Below, in pieces: positions 24,401 through 34,880 of a stretch of DNA of 64,000 nucleotides. The stretch comes from Baylisascaris procyonis (lineage: Eukaryota > Nematoda > Chromadorea > Rhabditida > Ascarididae), in the NCBI GenBank assembly GCA_037389465.1, contig JAZARR010000248.1, forward strand, positions 1 to 64,000, given 5' to 3'. Each line of letters begins with the position of its first letter. Positions within the stretch are counted from its first letter, which is position 1. Position numbers and translations under genes: made by a program. The notes under the pieces are model-generated. The model was not told the origin of the DNA. It saw only the letters and a program-made list of their open reading frames with translations, and made no database searches.

Positions 24401-24990
24401 ATTCCCTATAAGATACGCAATATGGTCGACCTTTGTAGGCGATAGTAGTTTGTTGATAAGGTATTTTTATCAGCATAACTTAAAACCTGAATAAAATATT
24501 GCTAGAGAAAACCCACAAAATTCTAACCTTGATTGGTTGCCGTTGTTCCAAACGAGAATGTAGGTGTAGCAATGGCTGTAGTTGTCGTAGTCACCGTACC
24601 AAACAACGAACCACTAGCTGGCTTATTTGTTGTAGTACCGAACGTGAAACCACTTGAAGGCGTTGCCGATGCTGTCGTTGAAGAACCAAACGATAGCATC
24701 GGTTTCGCAGTGCCGGATGCCGTCGTATTTGCTGCAGCGGCAAATGTGAATCCACTTGAAGGTGTTGTCGTCGTTGTCGTTGATGAACCAAACGAAAGTG
24801 CCGGTTTCATTGTACCAGATGCTGTCGTGTTCGCCGCACCACCAAATGTGAAACCAATTGCTGGCGTTGTCGTCGTAGTTGCCGTCATAGAGCCAAACGA
24901 AAATGTCGGCTTCGTTGCGCTAGAAGTTGTCGTATTTGTCGTAGCACCGAACGTGAAACCACCACCGCTTCCAGTATTTGAGCCGAACAT
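15502..24990 (-). CDS. NUP62: Nucleoporin Nup62 / NPP-11 (FG-repeat channel nucleoporin)
   Basis: Sixteen exons (plus coordinates, 5' to 3' of the gene): 24990-24528, 24405-24229, 23198-23082, 22180-22016, 21815-21606, 20753-20571, 19917-19846, 19535-19452, 19136-19064, 18739-18650, 18348-18073, 17885-17741, 17274-17060, 16801-16729, 16242-16122, 15554-15502. They sum to 2517 bases, 838 residues, with every splice phase agreeing. Residues 1 to ~636 are Thr/Ala/Ser-rich with FG, FTFG, SFGS and LFG motifs, the disordered mesh that binds import receptors. Residues ~645-838 form the Nsp1/Nup62 coiled-coil domain: LNAYDRVLREN aligns with the family VNAWDRTLIEN, and MDSLHWIDEQ with MDSLQWIDQN. Family members assemble with Nup54 and Nup58 in the central pore channel. 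The first ATG directly follows a TTACTTTAG acceptor. The last intron contains a long ORF, listed separately. Confidence 0.95.
15561..16060 (-). CDS. Unexplained long ORF inside the last Nup62 intron
   Basis: The final intron (15555-16121) has an open minus-strand frame of about 170 codons, from a TAA near 16073 to a TAA just before the acceptor. It includes KSISESVTNIQSNFGIVPED, then segments such as LTGFSLKVFKSFYALLFVLQ and RKDCMWPEGEEEDFW. The first ATG is only in its middle (IAMSVPS), so as an independent gene it would need an upstream exon or a splice acceptor near 16060. Such length is unlikely by chance in AT-rich intron DNA. It could be an alternative last exon, a nested gene, or part of an inserted element. 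No family is recognised. Confidence 0.35.
18379..18420. repeat. (TA)n microsatellite in a Nup62 intron
   Basis: About 20 TA units between exons 10 and 11 of Nup62. Confidence 0.95.
20250..20560. other. GC-richer segment in a Nup62 intron
   Basis: The intron between exons 6 and 7 (19918-20570) contains a stretch with more G and C than its surroundings, open on both strands over 70-80 codons, without recognisable domain. It may be an inserted element. Confidence 0.3.
23340..24115. repeat. Composite inserted repeat in Nup62 intron 2
   Basis: The intron between exons 2 and 3 (23199-24228) carries a G- and T-rich block. At 23685-23830 it has TG-rich near-repeats (GAGAATGTGGTATGTGTGG, GTGCGGTCCGTTTCAGTT) shared with 31075-31490. 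Its end, 24030-24115, matches the first 86 bases of the window. It therefore looks like a dispersed, non-coding or decayed element. Confidence 0.65.
24528..24990 (-). repeat. Internal FG tandem repeat in Nup62 exon 1
   Basis: Exon 1 contains about four copies of a ~34-residue unit of the form FTFG-(A/T/N)n-ASGT-KP-SFGSST-TTT-P-G, that is about 100 bases per unit. The complementary strand is open as well (Val-rich, 153 codons) only because of this biased composition. Confidence 0.8.
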
Positions 24991-25010
24991 CTAAAGTAAC
25001 AAAAAAAAAT
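24991..25010 (-). promoter_or_regulatory. Trans-splice acceptor directly at the Nup62 start codon
   Basis: On the minus strand a T-run followed by GTTACTTTAG abuts the ATG at 24990 with no spacer. No upstream coding exon is needed, since the family begins with FG motifs immediately after the Met. In nematodes this arrangement is typical of a spliced-leader addition site. Confidence 0.65.
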
Positions 25011-26375
25011 GAATTTTTTATTTTATTCAATTTTATTTCAACGTCTCAAAGTTCGGAAACATATAAAAGCACTTGAGGATGAATAATATGGAAGAGCAAA
25101 ATGTTCACAAAACTACATTATGAGCAAAAAGTTATATAATAAGGTAGTAGTAGCGTTAGTGTGAACGGTTGATACAATTATATGTAAAGTCAATGGCTAG
25201 AGAGAGAAAAGCTTCACTTAAAATGGTCATAAATATCAAATTGTGCATGCAATAGACCGAAAAGTTGGAATGAATCGAATCGACATAGACAAGCACAGCA
25301 AAGGCATCAAAAAAAGCAGAACGGCATCAGTTAAACATGGCCTCTTCCTAGTTAAGACCAATACTAGAATCGAGGTTGGCTTTAATCTATCACTTGTTCT
25401 AAGTTTAAATTCGGTGCCGATCTCTTTCGCAATCGTGATTGCTAAAATAGCCTGCCTAACGATATTCGTGCATCCAAATAAAAACAAAATTCAAGCCAAT
25501 AAGAAGACAAGAGAATCCACACCAACAGCAATCATTCGTTACTGATTTAGATCCTAGCCCTCTACAAAAAGACTGAACAATAGTAGATTATCTGGAGAAC
25601 GGAAAATGCTTTTTTTTCGAAAATCAGTTTTTTTTGCCGGAAGAATGTTTCCTTCCGGATATTTGAACTCGAGAAGCTGTATTTGAAACTTCCTTTCCAG
25701 CAAAATTTAATGATTCTTTCATCTCTCTCTCCTTCTCTCTCAAAAAAAAGAAAAAAACATCCTAGTTTCCGCTTCCTTCAATTCAAACGGACACCACAGA
25801 ATGATCTCAAAAAATCGCGCCATTCTGACCACTACGGGTAAAAGGTGGATTGACCGTTGTGATCTTCCAGGTAAAACATTCTCAGCAGTTCTATCGAACC
25901 AGCCGGTGTCCAGTTCGGTAGTTGTGGACATCAGGAAGTTCGAGTGCCTCTTACCCATCGAAAGTTGTTCGAAACGCTTGAAAGTAGGTATTGCGCCTTT
26001 ATTCAATTATATAAACCATTTAAGCTAAAGTGATTCTTAGGAAAGTGTATTCCTGGTGTTACATTTCAGGTGCTCAAAATATTCAAAAGGTTATATGGAC
26101 CCCTTCCTCATCCCACCTAGCATATCTCGGTGATTGTATGGCCTTTACCACCATCCATTACCTGTCACAGACAAAGCTCATATCTTCTTTCCAAAGCATC
26201 CAGGAGGAAATTTCCATCAATTCTATTCGATGATGGTACTGGAAAATAAGAACGATGATGGCCATCGAAATTTCGTTGTCTTGACCATGCCACGTTTTCC
26301 TACGACATTCATTGTTTCTTTAATTGAAATGAACATCAATCAAATTTGCACATTTAATTTCTATAGACACAGTTT
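25011..26375. other. Head-to-head spacer between Nup62 and KHK
   Basis: Must hold the promoters of both divergently transcribed genes. Frames on both strands at 25236-25545 have no recognised domain. Coding-like but disrupted plus-strand text occurs at about 25884-26300 and is listed separately. Confidence 0.5.
25884..26300 (+). pseudogene. Possible decayed gene upstream of KHK, unknown
   Basis: A plus-strand frame reading EPAGVQFGSCGHQEVRVPLT leads to LFETLE and an A|GTAGGT donor at about 25985. After a TTTCAG acceptor at 26069 the split codon restores a frame reading IQKVIWTPSSSHLAYLGD. Further on, at about 26134-26300, a different frame reads HIFFPKHPGGNFHQFY. Protein-like text that changes frame suggests a gene damaged by a frameshift, or an exon border I missed. 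No family recognised. Confidence 0.28.
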
Positions 26376-26389
26376 TTTTTTATATTTAG
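26376..26389 (+). promoter_or_regulatory. Candidate trans-splice acceptor of KHK
   Basis: A T-rich run ending in TATATTTAG lies 9 bases before the KHK ATG at 26399, fitting spliced-leader addition. Confidence 0.6.
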
Positions 26390-26398
26390 CATTCAACG

Positions 26399-29300
26399 AT
26401 GCCTAAAGGAATCCTTGTCGTTGGATTAACATGTATTGATGTCATCAATTATATGGATAGGTATCCAATCGAAGATAGTGACAACCGAGTCATGAAACAG
26501 GTAACTTCCGGTCTATAAAATATATAAAATTCTCGATAGCCTTTTATAATTTGAATTTTCAAATATGATCTATTCATTTCAACGTAATGCGATAAATAAA
26601 AATCCTATTCTTTTTTCCGAAATTTTAATTTTAATTCCGGAAAAAGTTCATATTTCCGGATTTCCGGTTTGCAGTGTAAGAATAATTTGTAAAATTCCGA
26701 TCGCTTTATTCAGATCGTTTTTTTTTGATTTTTAATCTTTTTTTTCAAAAATGTTTAACTCGTTGAACAATAAAAAATTTTCCCAATATTTTTACTTATG
26801 CATTTCTGATGGGAATTTTTCGAGTAGAATTTTCAACATAATAGAGCTGACCTATAATAAAGCTTAAAGAATGAAGCTGATGGAAGGAAGGGAATAAAAG
26901 GGGCTGATGTCATGAATCCTTCTTTCACTCTTCTTGGGTTTTAGGAGATGATTGAGGATCGAATAGTGAAGATTTTATAAACCTCTATGGGGTCATTTAC
27001 CTATCCTTAAGGCGTTTTCTTGACCATTTACCCAATGAAATAACTATTTATCTTATGATATTGGCTGATACTGACATTTAAAATATATTGCCAATTTTTT
27101 AAACAATTTTTTCTACTAGTACAACAACAAAACAAAAAAAAAAAACACACACACAAACAGTCTTCACAAATTTATCGCTTTGCTTACATTGAAATCTGAG
27201 AGTATGAGATATATCATCTGAAATTGTGAACAAAGTTTCAGTAAGAAAAAAATATATAAAAAATTTTTTTTTCATTTGAATTTAAATGGAAGAAGAGGAT
27301 AAAAATAATCGGAACGTTAGGCTGATTCGAAAAATGAGACAATTTTAGAATTAATTGCTTCTTGGGTGGTCTTAGAGCTTTTTGATCAAAGATAAGGAAA
27401 TGTAAGTGCGCTAATTTTTCCATATAAATGTAAATATTTGCATAAATAGCTTCTTAAATACATTGAAATATTTGCGATAAGCGAATTACTAAATACGCTT
27501 TCCAATTGATTTTAAACGATGATCAATATTATTGTTCGTAGTTAATTTCTATCAATCTCTTTCATTTACTTATATAAAGCAATGAAATTTGCATAACTTA
27601 ATTACAACTTGAATAATTTGCATATGAGCTTTACTCATTAAATAAATAAATAAATAATTTTTATTGTTCAGATTTGGTCAATTGGTGGCAATGCAGCAAA
27701 TAATGTAACCGTACTCAATCAACTTAATTCACATACAATTTTATTTTCTGCATTACCAATGGAGGATCCAATCGTTTATCAGTAAGTATATATTTAGCTA
27801 GGGCATTTTTGTTGACTTATTGCTGGATTATCTTCACTCAACGAACACCTTTAATTAATCTTCTTATTAAAGAGCTAATTCGGGTCTGTATTTTTCTCAT
27901 ATAATTTACTCATTAAATATAAGTTGCTATTTGTATAAGCGGAGGTTTCAAGAGATGAGCCAACCATTCATATAGAGTTGTGAATTTCATCGAATATTTT
28001 CTGCTAGAGATAACATTAAAAAATATTTTCATTTTTTTTTATTCTTCTCTAATTTATTATTATTTCTATATATATTAGAGACAATTTTATGTTTTTTTAA
28101 TCAAAATATTTTAGTAAAACCATTTTGAAAGATGTCAAAATATCAGAAAATAATATTTATGAGAAGGGAGTTTGTCTTTTGAGTTAGCATGCATATCTAA
28201 ACTCGAATCCCTTCAAAGATTAAGGGCTTCGTCGAAATAATGATGCAAAAAAAAAAAAAAATCAAAAAGGCGCATGTTAACCAATTATTAGAACAGTTAG
28301 TACACATATCATAAAATTATTTGTGCCAATAATATCACAAATAAATATATTACTTTTTATTTGTAACATTTATAACTTTTTAACTTTATGCAGTTATATA
28401 AATATTTATAACTTGTAGTATAATAATTTTCTAAAATATAATCCCAAACATATTATTTAATATAAGGATATTTAAATATCAATTTTATATTCGTTATAAT
28501 AAAAGTTTAGTTTAAAATATTGCTTGTTTTTTTTTTTTTTTGTAGATTACTGAAAAAGAATGCAGTATCGCCTAATCGTTGTGTATTGCGTAAGAATTGT
28601 GAAATGCCATTATCGACCATAATTGTTAATGAATCTTCTAGTACTCGAACCGTTTTACACTATAGGTAAAATTTTTCTCTTTATTAGTAATCATTGTTAA
28701 GTTTATCAATAACGATTTATAGAGTTTTTTGCAAATTTTGATATGCAAATTTAGTTGTTTTAAATTTAAAAAAAAAAATAAATAATTTTTGAATCGTTCT
28801 CAAATATTTTAGTTAGTAAAATTTAGTGCTCGCTAGTGATAATTGATATGTTAATTAAATTTAGTCATTATTAAAAAAAACCATTTAAATAATTAATTAT
28901 CAAATCGAATCAAATATATCTCTAAATATTAATTCGTCAATATTCTTATATTTATATCCACAAATCTAATTTGATATTTAAGTTTTGAATTTTTTTTTAT
29001 TAAAGTTGTCTTATTTCAAATAATATTGAATCGGTGTTTAAATTATGCGATATTTCCATATCGATTGCCATATTCCAACATTATTCTTCATTCTTCTTTT
29101 GTTAGCAATTTCGTCCAACTTTTATATCTCTGTTTTCGAATTTTCCAACATTTTCTGGATTATGAGATCTTTCCATCTATTGAATATCAATTTTTTTATT
29201 GATTTCGAGATTTAGAGGTCAACTAGACGAAGTGAATTGTGAGGAATTTAAAATCGCCTTTCCAAATACATCAGATTTTTCATGGATTCATTTCGAAGGT

Positions 29301-31917
29301 TCGTTTCATTCATAAAAAAAATAGGTAACTTATCCTAGAATTTCTTATTTAACATCAAATTGCTAGTTGCTTGATATATGACGATTGAATTTTAATGGCG
29401 AATTTTAATAATATAACTATTGTTTTATTTGTTTTTTCTTCGAAAATCATATCCCCTTTTTTTTTGAAATTGTTGCTTGATTGGATATTCCATCTACTCA
29501 TATAGCAGCTTATATTTATAAGGCAGATGGTTTGATTCAAATATTTTTATGACTAAGAGGATTTTAATGCATAGAAGATTCCTGCTCAATGTTATTATGT
29601 TTTTTTTTTTCAAAGAAATTATTTCATTGAATTTATTCGCAGTTGTAAAATATTTTCAATTATTTTTTTTTTATTTTTGACGTTTTTTTTTTAAATATAG
29701 AGATATGATAAAGAATTATAGCATAATCACAAATGTCTTATAATTGAGGCATTATTGAATTAGCGATTTTAAAGGCTATTCAACGTTTCTGCAGCCTCAT
29801 TTCTTCTTTAACCCCCTCCCCCCACCCCCAACCCCAACCCCGACCCCTCCACTCCTCAGCCCTTGTCTCAGTTCCTTTCTTTCTCCTCTTATTTTCTCAT
29901 CAAAGAGTTTTCTTTTCTTTAAAATCACTTCGTTTGAATATATTTTCCTGCCACTTGAAAGCATGTGACATATGTATGCGTGGCGTTATCTCTGCATTAT
30001 CTATAAATTTTTGTCACGTTCAGTAGTCATCAAAGCAGTAAAAGTTGGTTGTTTAGTGGTCGAAATTGAAGGAATCAAAGAGGTAGAGGTCTGTGAAATT
30101 GCAGATGTTTAAAAAAGATTGAAATTAAATTAATTCTTCAACTATAAGACAGAAAAGAAAATTAATAAAAATATAATTCAAATAAATTTTGATGAAAAAA
30201 CAAAAAAAAATAAAATAAAAATTCAGGGCGCAATTTTGATGAAGTACTTCATATGATAGAATATGTACTCGAACAAAGAGGAAGTGCACCTTTTCCTCGT
30301 ATATCGATAGAATGCGAGAAAGTGCGTCCATTTCCAACTATGGAACGCGCCATTCCACTTGCTGATGTGATATTCGTTTCGAAGGATTTTGCAAGGTGCT
30401 AGATTTTTTTTAAAAATTTCTTGTTCGTGAACTAGATCAGGAACTTTGGTTTCTGATCACTCATCTTATCTATTTTATCATTGCTATGAAATAACAAGCG
30501 ACCATGGATGATAAATTTCCTGCGAGGAGCATTGATGAGCGAAGGAAACAAGGAGGAAATAAAATCTTTCAAACATCCGTTAAAAATTTCCTAAGAGTTC
30601 TTGTGAAATTTTCTCAAACAACTCTAGGCTTATTTGATTGTTTTTTCTTTATTTTTTTTTTCTTTCTGTCGTTTTTATTCTCTTTTCTTTCGTTTTCCTT
30701 AAATATATTCGAAAAATGTTATGTTCTTTTAAAATAAATATGATTGCAGATGCAAAGGTTTCACAAATAAGGAAAGCGCTGTAGATGGTATTGGGAAACT
30801 TTTTAATGCAACCCATTCTACGATTATATGCCCTTGGGCTGAGAAGGTTCATCATTTTATGAGTGCTTAAATCTGATTTAATTTAAAAAAAAAAACGTAG
30901 AATTTATTCATAAAATCCATATCGTCATTAGGCTTGTATAATTTAATGCTGACGAGTTTTTCATGAAAGGAATAGATTGGAATTATTCGGAGCGTATATG
31001 CTCATAATTGAAATGTTGAAATATTTGTTTTGCGGTGGAAATACCACGTTTGGACACTTGCGCCGTAGTCAAAGTGTACGTCTGTCTGTCTATATGTGTA
31101 TGGTGTGTATGAAGCTTTGTGTGCGGTCCGTTGCAGTTGGCATGTATGTGTGTAGGAGAATGTGGTATATGTTGCGGTATTAGGCGCCATGTGTGGCCTG
31201 TTTCAGTTTGTGTGTGCTATAGCTTCCGTCTGGCATATTTGTGAGAGAGCGTGGTATTTGTTTCAGTTTGTGTGGTATAGATTGTGTTTGACATATATGT
31301 GTGGGAGGACGGTATGTGTGGTGTGCATGGGGGCTCGGTTGTGATATGTGATGCGCGGGATATGTGTCATGTGTGTGGTGTAGTGCGTTATAGTGCGTAT
31401 GGTGTCTGTAATGGTGCAATGTGTATGATGTGTGTAGTGTATATGCGGTGTATGTGCGGTGCGTGGTATGTGCTGTGTGTGGTATTTACTTTTTTCATTT
31501 AATAAACAATTTCTTATCCCCTCTGTGTATTTTTTTCTGAAATAGTTTTCCACTCAAGCGTGGATATTTATTCGATGAAATAGTATTGGTATGGTACTTG
31601 AACCTATTGACTAAAAATATTCCTTATGTATAAGATCTCGGGAAAATTTCTACATTTGCATAATTTATTTTTATGCTAGTGAAATTGATTTGAAGGGTGT
31701 TGCTGGTCGTGTTTATGGGGATAAAATGATATCGATGGAAGCTTTCAATGAAGGTGGAGTTGCTATTGATACATTAGCTGCTGGTGATTGCTTTATTGCA
31801 TGTTGTATTCATTTTCTTAACGAAGGTTATGATCTTGAATGTACACTTAAATATGCATGTCGTATTACAGGTAAAAAGGTCACTAAGAGAGGATTACTTG
31901 AACTTGATATTACTTAA
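26399..31917 (+). CDS. KHK: Ketohexokinase (fructokinase, PfkB family)
   Basis: Seven exons, 26399-26500, 27672-27781, 28546-28665, 29216-29298, 30227-30395, 30750-30846 and 31696-31917, sum to 903 bases and 300 residues; human KHK has 298. The family enzyme phosphorylates fructose to fructose-1-phosphate with ATP in the cytosol. Visible landmarks are Asp14 in GLTCIDVI, the sugar-binding GGNAAN (39-44), WIHFEGRN, VIFVSKDFA, CPWAEKG and the catalytic loop IDTLAAGDCF with Asp258 as the expected base, at the same number as in the human protein. The first glycine of the usual GAGD anion hole is alanine here, which the family pattern allows. The last exon begins after an AAG acceptor; alignment of WAEKGVAG with the family WAEEGADA fixes it. 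Introns carry several repeats, including a G-quadruplex-type tract and a TG-rich block. Confidence 0.95.
29812..29847 (-). other. G-quadruplex-type tract in KHK intron 4
   Basis: The plus strand is a C-rich run (CCCCCACCCCCAACCCCAAC and neighbours); the complement has five or more G-runs of four or more separated by 1-2 bases. It is isolated in very AT-rich DNA. Confidence 0.75.
31075..31490 (+). repeat. TG-rich degenerate tandem repeat in KHK intron 6
   Basis: Repeated variants of GTTTCAGTTTGTGTG, GAGAATGTGGTATATG and GTATGTGTGGTG fill this part of the intron. The same words occur at 23685-23830 in a Nup62 intron. The long frames on both strands are artefacts of the low complexity. Confidence 0.8.
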
Positions 31918-32656
31918 CTATGTGCTCGATGATCGGAAATGTTTATTGACGTCACGTATTTTATTTTAAGTATTATTTAGTATAAATCTTGCTTTTTTAT
32001 TTTAAGTTAATTTTTCGTTGACTAATTGTTATGTTTCCTCACTGAATAGAAAATAGTTGCTCTCCTTTTTTTCTAAAATTATTTATTTATATCTTCAAGT
32101 AAATCGTTCTAAAATATTCGATTCGAATTTTTGCATCAACGAATTAAAGCACTGAATAAGTTGTTGGATATCAACCCGGACTATGGCGAATGTGGATCTG
32201 TTTTTATGAATGGATATTATTGAATTAAAATAATTAATATAGATGATAAAAGAAATAAAAGAATATCGTGTTTACAAGAAATAAAGCAACATGTTATGAA
32301 ATCGAATTTTAAAATCAATATAAATAAATATTAAGTTTTATTTATCTATATTTGCAGAAAATCCTATCATTATAAAATTATTGAATTTGCAATATTACTG
32401 CTAGCGAATCGATTTGCATGGCGGTTAAATTGCTCTCATCGAGGGGTATCATTGATCCTTTCTCTAGGTATTATTTGTAGGGAGTTTAGTTCGGGAAATA
32501 AAATTTTATATAAAACACACTGCATCATTTATCAAGGTTAATTCGCAACCAAAATGAAGTTCATATTCATATAAAATTCTATTCATATTGTTAAATTTGC
32601 TCACTCTTTTTCAAACCTCATAAATTATCGTTCAGAATTATCCAATTATCCTTTAG

Positions 32657-32808
32657 AGATGGTATCCGAGAAGGGATAGACGAGATAAACACCAGAATAA
32701 TCGATATGCTTCTTTAGTGATTTAATCCCTACAGATGGTATCCGAGAAGGGATAGACGAGATAAACTCCAGAATAATCGATATGTTTCTTTAGGGATTTA
32801 ATCATTCA
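32657..32808. repeat. Tandem duplication, 76-bp unit, two copies
   Basis: AGATGGTATCCGAGAAGGGA begins at 32657 and again at 32733. The copies differ at only a few positions (ACACC/ACTCC, GCTTCTTTAGTG/GTTTCTTTAGGG), so the event is recent. Confidence 0.95.
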
Positions 32809-33796
32809 AAAATTGAAATTCTTTAGGCATTCTATATTGCTGCATCTGAAAATTTCACGAAAAAATTCATCGACCTCTAACCTTGATGGAGGTTTATCGC
32901 CGTCTATATTCATCATTATCTAGTTGTATTGTCCGTTAAATGATCCACATCTCTTCAATAATGTGTGCGCTTTCACTTAGATGGCATTCATCGGAAATAA
33001 AAAAATAAAGGAAAAAAAAAGAAGAGATGAGTTCTTTCAAGAATTGCTAAATAATTGGCATGAGAGAAAATAAAAATTGCCGAAAGTAGTGCGAAAAATT
33101 GATGCAACGATGCGCTATTTCAAATTTCTCGGAATTTTCCCCAACAATTTTCTTTATTTACATTGGGATTTTCCCAGAAATTACTCCTTTTTTTTTCTGC
33201 ATCACATAAATCATTATAAAGATTAGCATGAATTGCTAAATCATTTTCTATTTTATTTGATTTCATTCATTTCGATATCTTTAAATATATGCCGATAGAA
33301 TTGCTCACTAAATTGATCAACTTGAAGGCGTCGTCGAATAAATAAATACTCAAAAATCTATGAGCGAGAGAGAAATTCACTATTTATTTACAAGAAGATT
33401 TATCTTCTTCCGAAACGAATAAAAATAAAATATATGAAGAGAGTTGCTTTCATATTTTTAGCGTTAAATCACTTTATTGTTTAAACACAATGGGAAATAT
33501 TCTGGAATATAATTTATATATATTTTTTAAAATTTCTATTGAATAATTTAATTTGAATAATGCTGCAAAAAAAAAAATTCCTTATCAAATTCCTTATCAT
33601 TCGTTAAAACTGATAGCAACTTTCCTCACAGGATGCTCTCTTACGTGGAAATAAAAAATTGACTGGTAGAGGAATAGTAATTTATTTTTCGAGAAGAGTA
33701 AATACAATTTTCAAAGAGGGTACCATTATGATTGATAGATGCAATTTTTTAATTGATGTTGAATGCCTTTCTATGATTTGAGATTCTTAGACTATC

Positions 33797-33816
33797 TTTC
33801 TCTCTCCCTCCCTCTT

Positions 33817-33869
<53 letters not shown>

Positions 33870-33871
33870 CT
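33797..33871. repeat. (CT)n / (CTTT)n microsatellite
   Basis: A pure pyrimidine tract: CT-rich, then about eight TTTC units. A second short CT tract lies at 39022-39052. Confidence 0.95.
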
Positions 33872-34737
33872 CATTTTCACTCTCCAATGTTTACATTTAT
33901 GAAATTTTTGAAAGCATCTCTTTACTATTGAATTCATTATATCTTCAATTATCTATTTAAAGCACTCTAAATACTATCAATATTATAGTTTATTTTTATT
34001 GGAATAACAAAAGATTTCTTGCAAGGATGTTGAATTTCAAGTATATTGTTTATGTGGGTACAATAAATTTGCATATTTTATTCTAATTTCGTTAGCTGAA
34101 AATATTCGATTGGTTTTTGTATGCAAAAAAAAAATTTTTTTTTTCTAAAATTCTTTTCTTTCAAGCATATTCGATTACATTGATTGTGCAAAATTTACAT
34201 ATCGTCAAAAATTTTAAATATCTGCTACCAATATTTCAATAAAATTAGAATTTATTCAAATTATAGAAAGATAATAATAGTAGAAATATTGTCGAAAGTT
34301 GTTCGAATGAGCTATTTTAAGAACCGGTCAGCTTAGCCTAGTTTTAGTGGCAAATGAATAAATTATGCCCGTCAAATGAATGGTACTATAAAGGAAATAT
34401 CTGACCTATATAGTCGACGTAACAATCATTATTTCTTTCACTGTGCTCACTCGAATTTGCATTTATTTTTTCAAATATGTTTTCTTATGCAAATTTTTAT
34501 CAATTCCTCATATAAAAATACGGAACAATATTCTTCGCTCAATCATATATTCACTACTATATGATACGCTCTTCGTAAGTGCTAGGCATCGTTTCATGTG
34601 CTTATGATACTTACTTAGTACTTACAATACGTACACTTTGAAGTATCTAAAGTATTTATAATTTTTATGTGAATAAAAATTGCTATCGTTGTTTTCACTT
34701 TCCTTTGTTAAGCAATCTAGATTTTATTCGCCTTTGT

Positions 34738-34880
34738 ATTCATAAATAAATAAATCAATACATAAATAAAGAAATGAATAAGGAAAAAATAAATGAATAA
34801 ATAAATAAAGAAATAAAGAATAAATAAAGAAAGAAACAAATAAATAAACAAATAAGTAAATAAACAAATAAATAAATTTC
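34738..34880. repeat. AAAT-type simple repeat
   Basis: Degenerate AAATAAAT/AAATGAATAAAG units over about 140 bases. Confidence 0.9.

Noticed and set aside
24533..24994. 153-codon Val-rich plus-strand ORF
   Set aside because: It is exactly opposite Nup62 exon 1, whose Thr/Ala codons give a stop-free complement. Similar shadows at 18073-18357 and 21581-21814 are rejected for the same reason.
31162..31553. Overlapping His/Thr- and Cys/Val-rich ORFs on both strands
   Set aside because: Low-complexity TG-rich repeat inside KHK intron 6; real exons flank it with agreeing phases.
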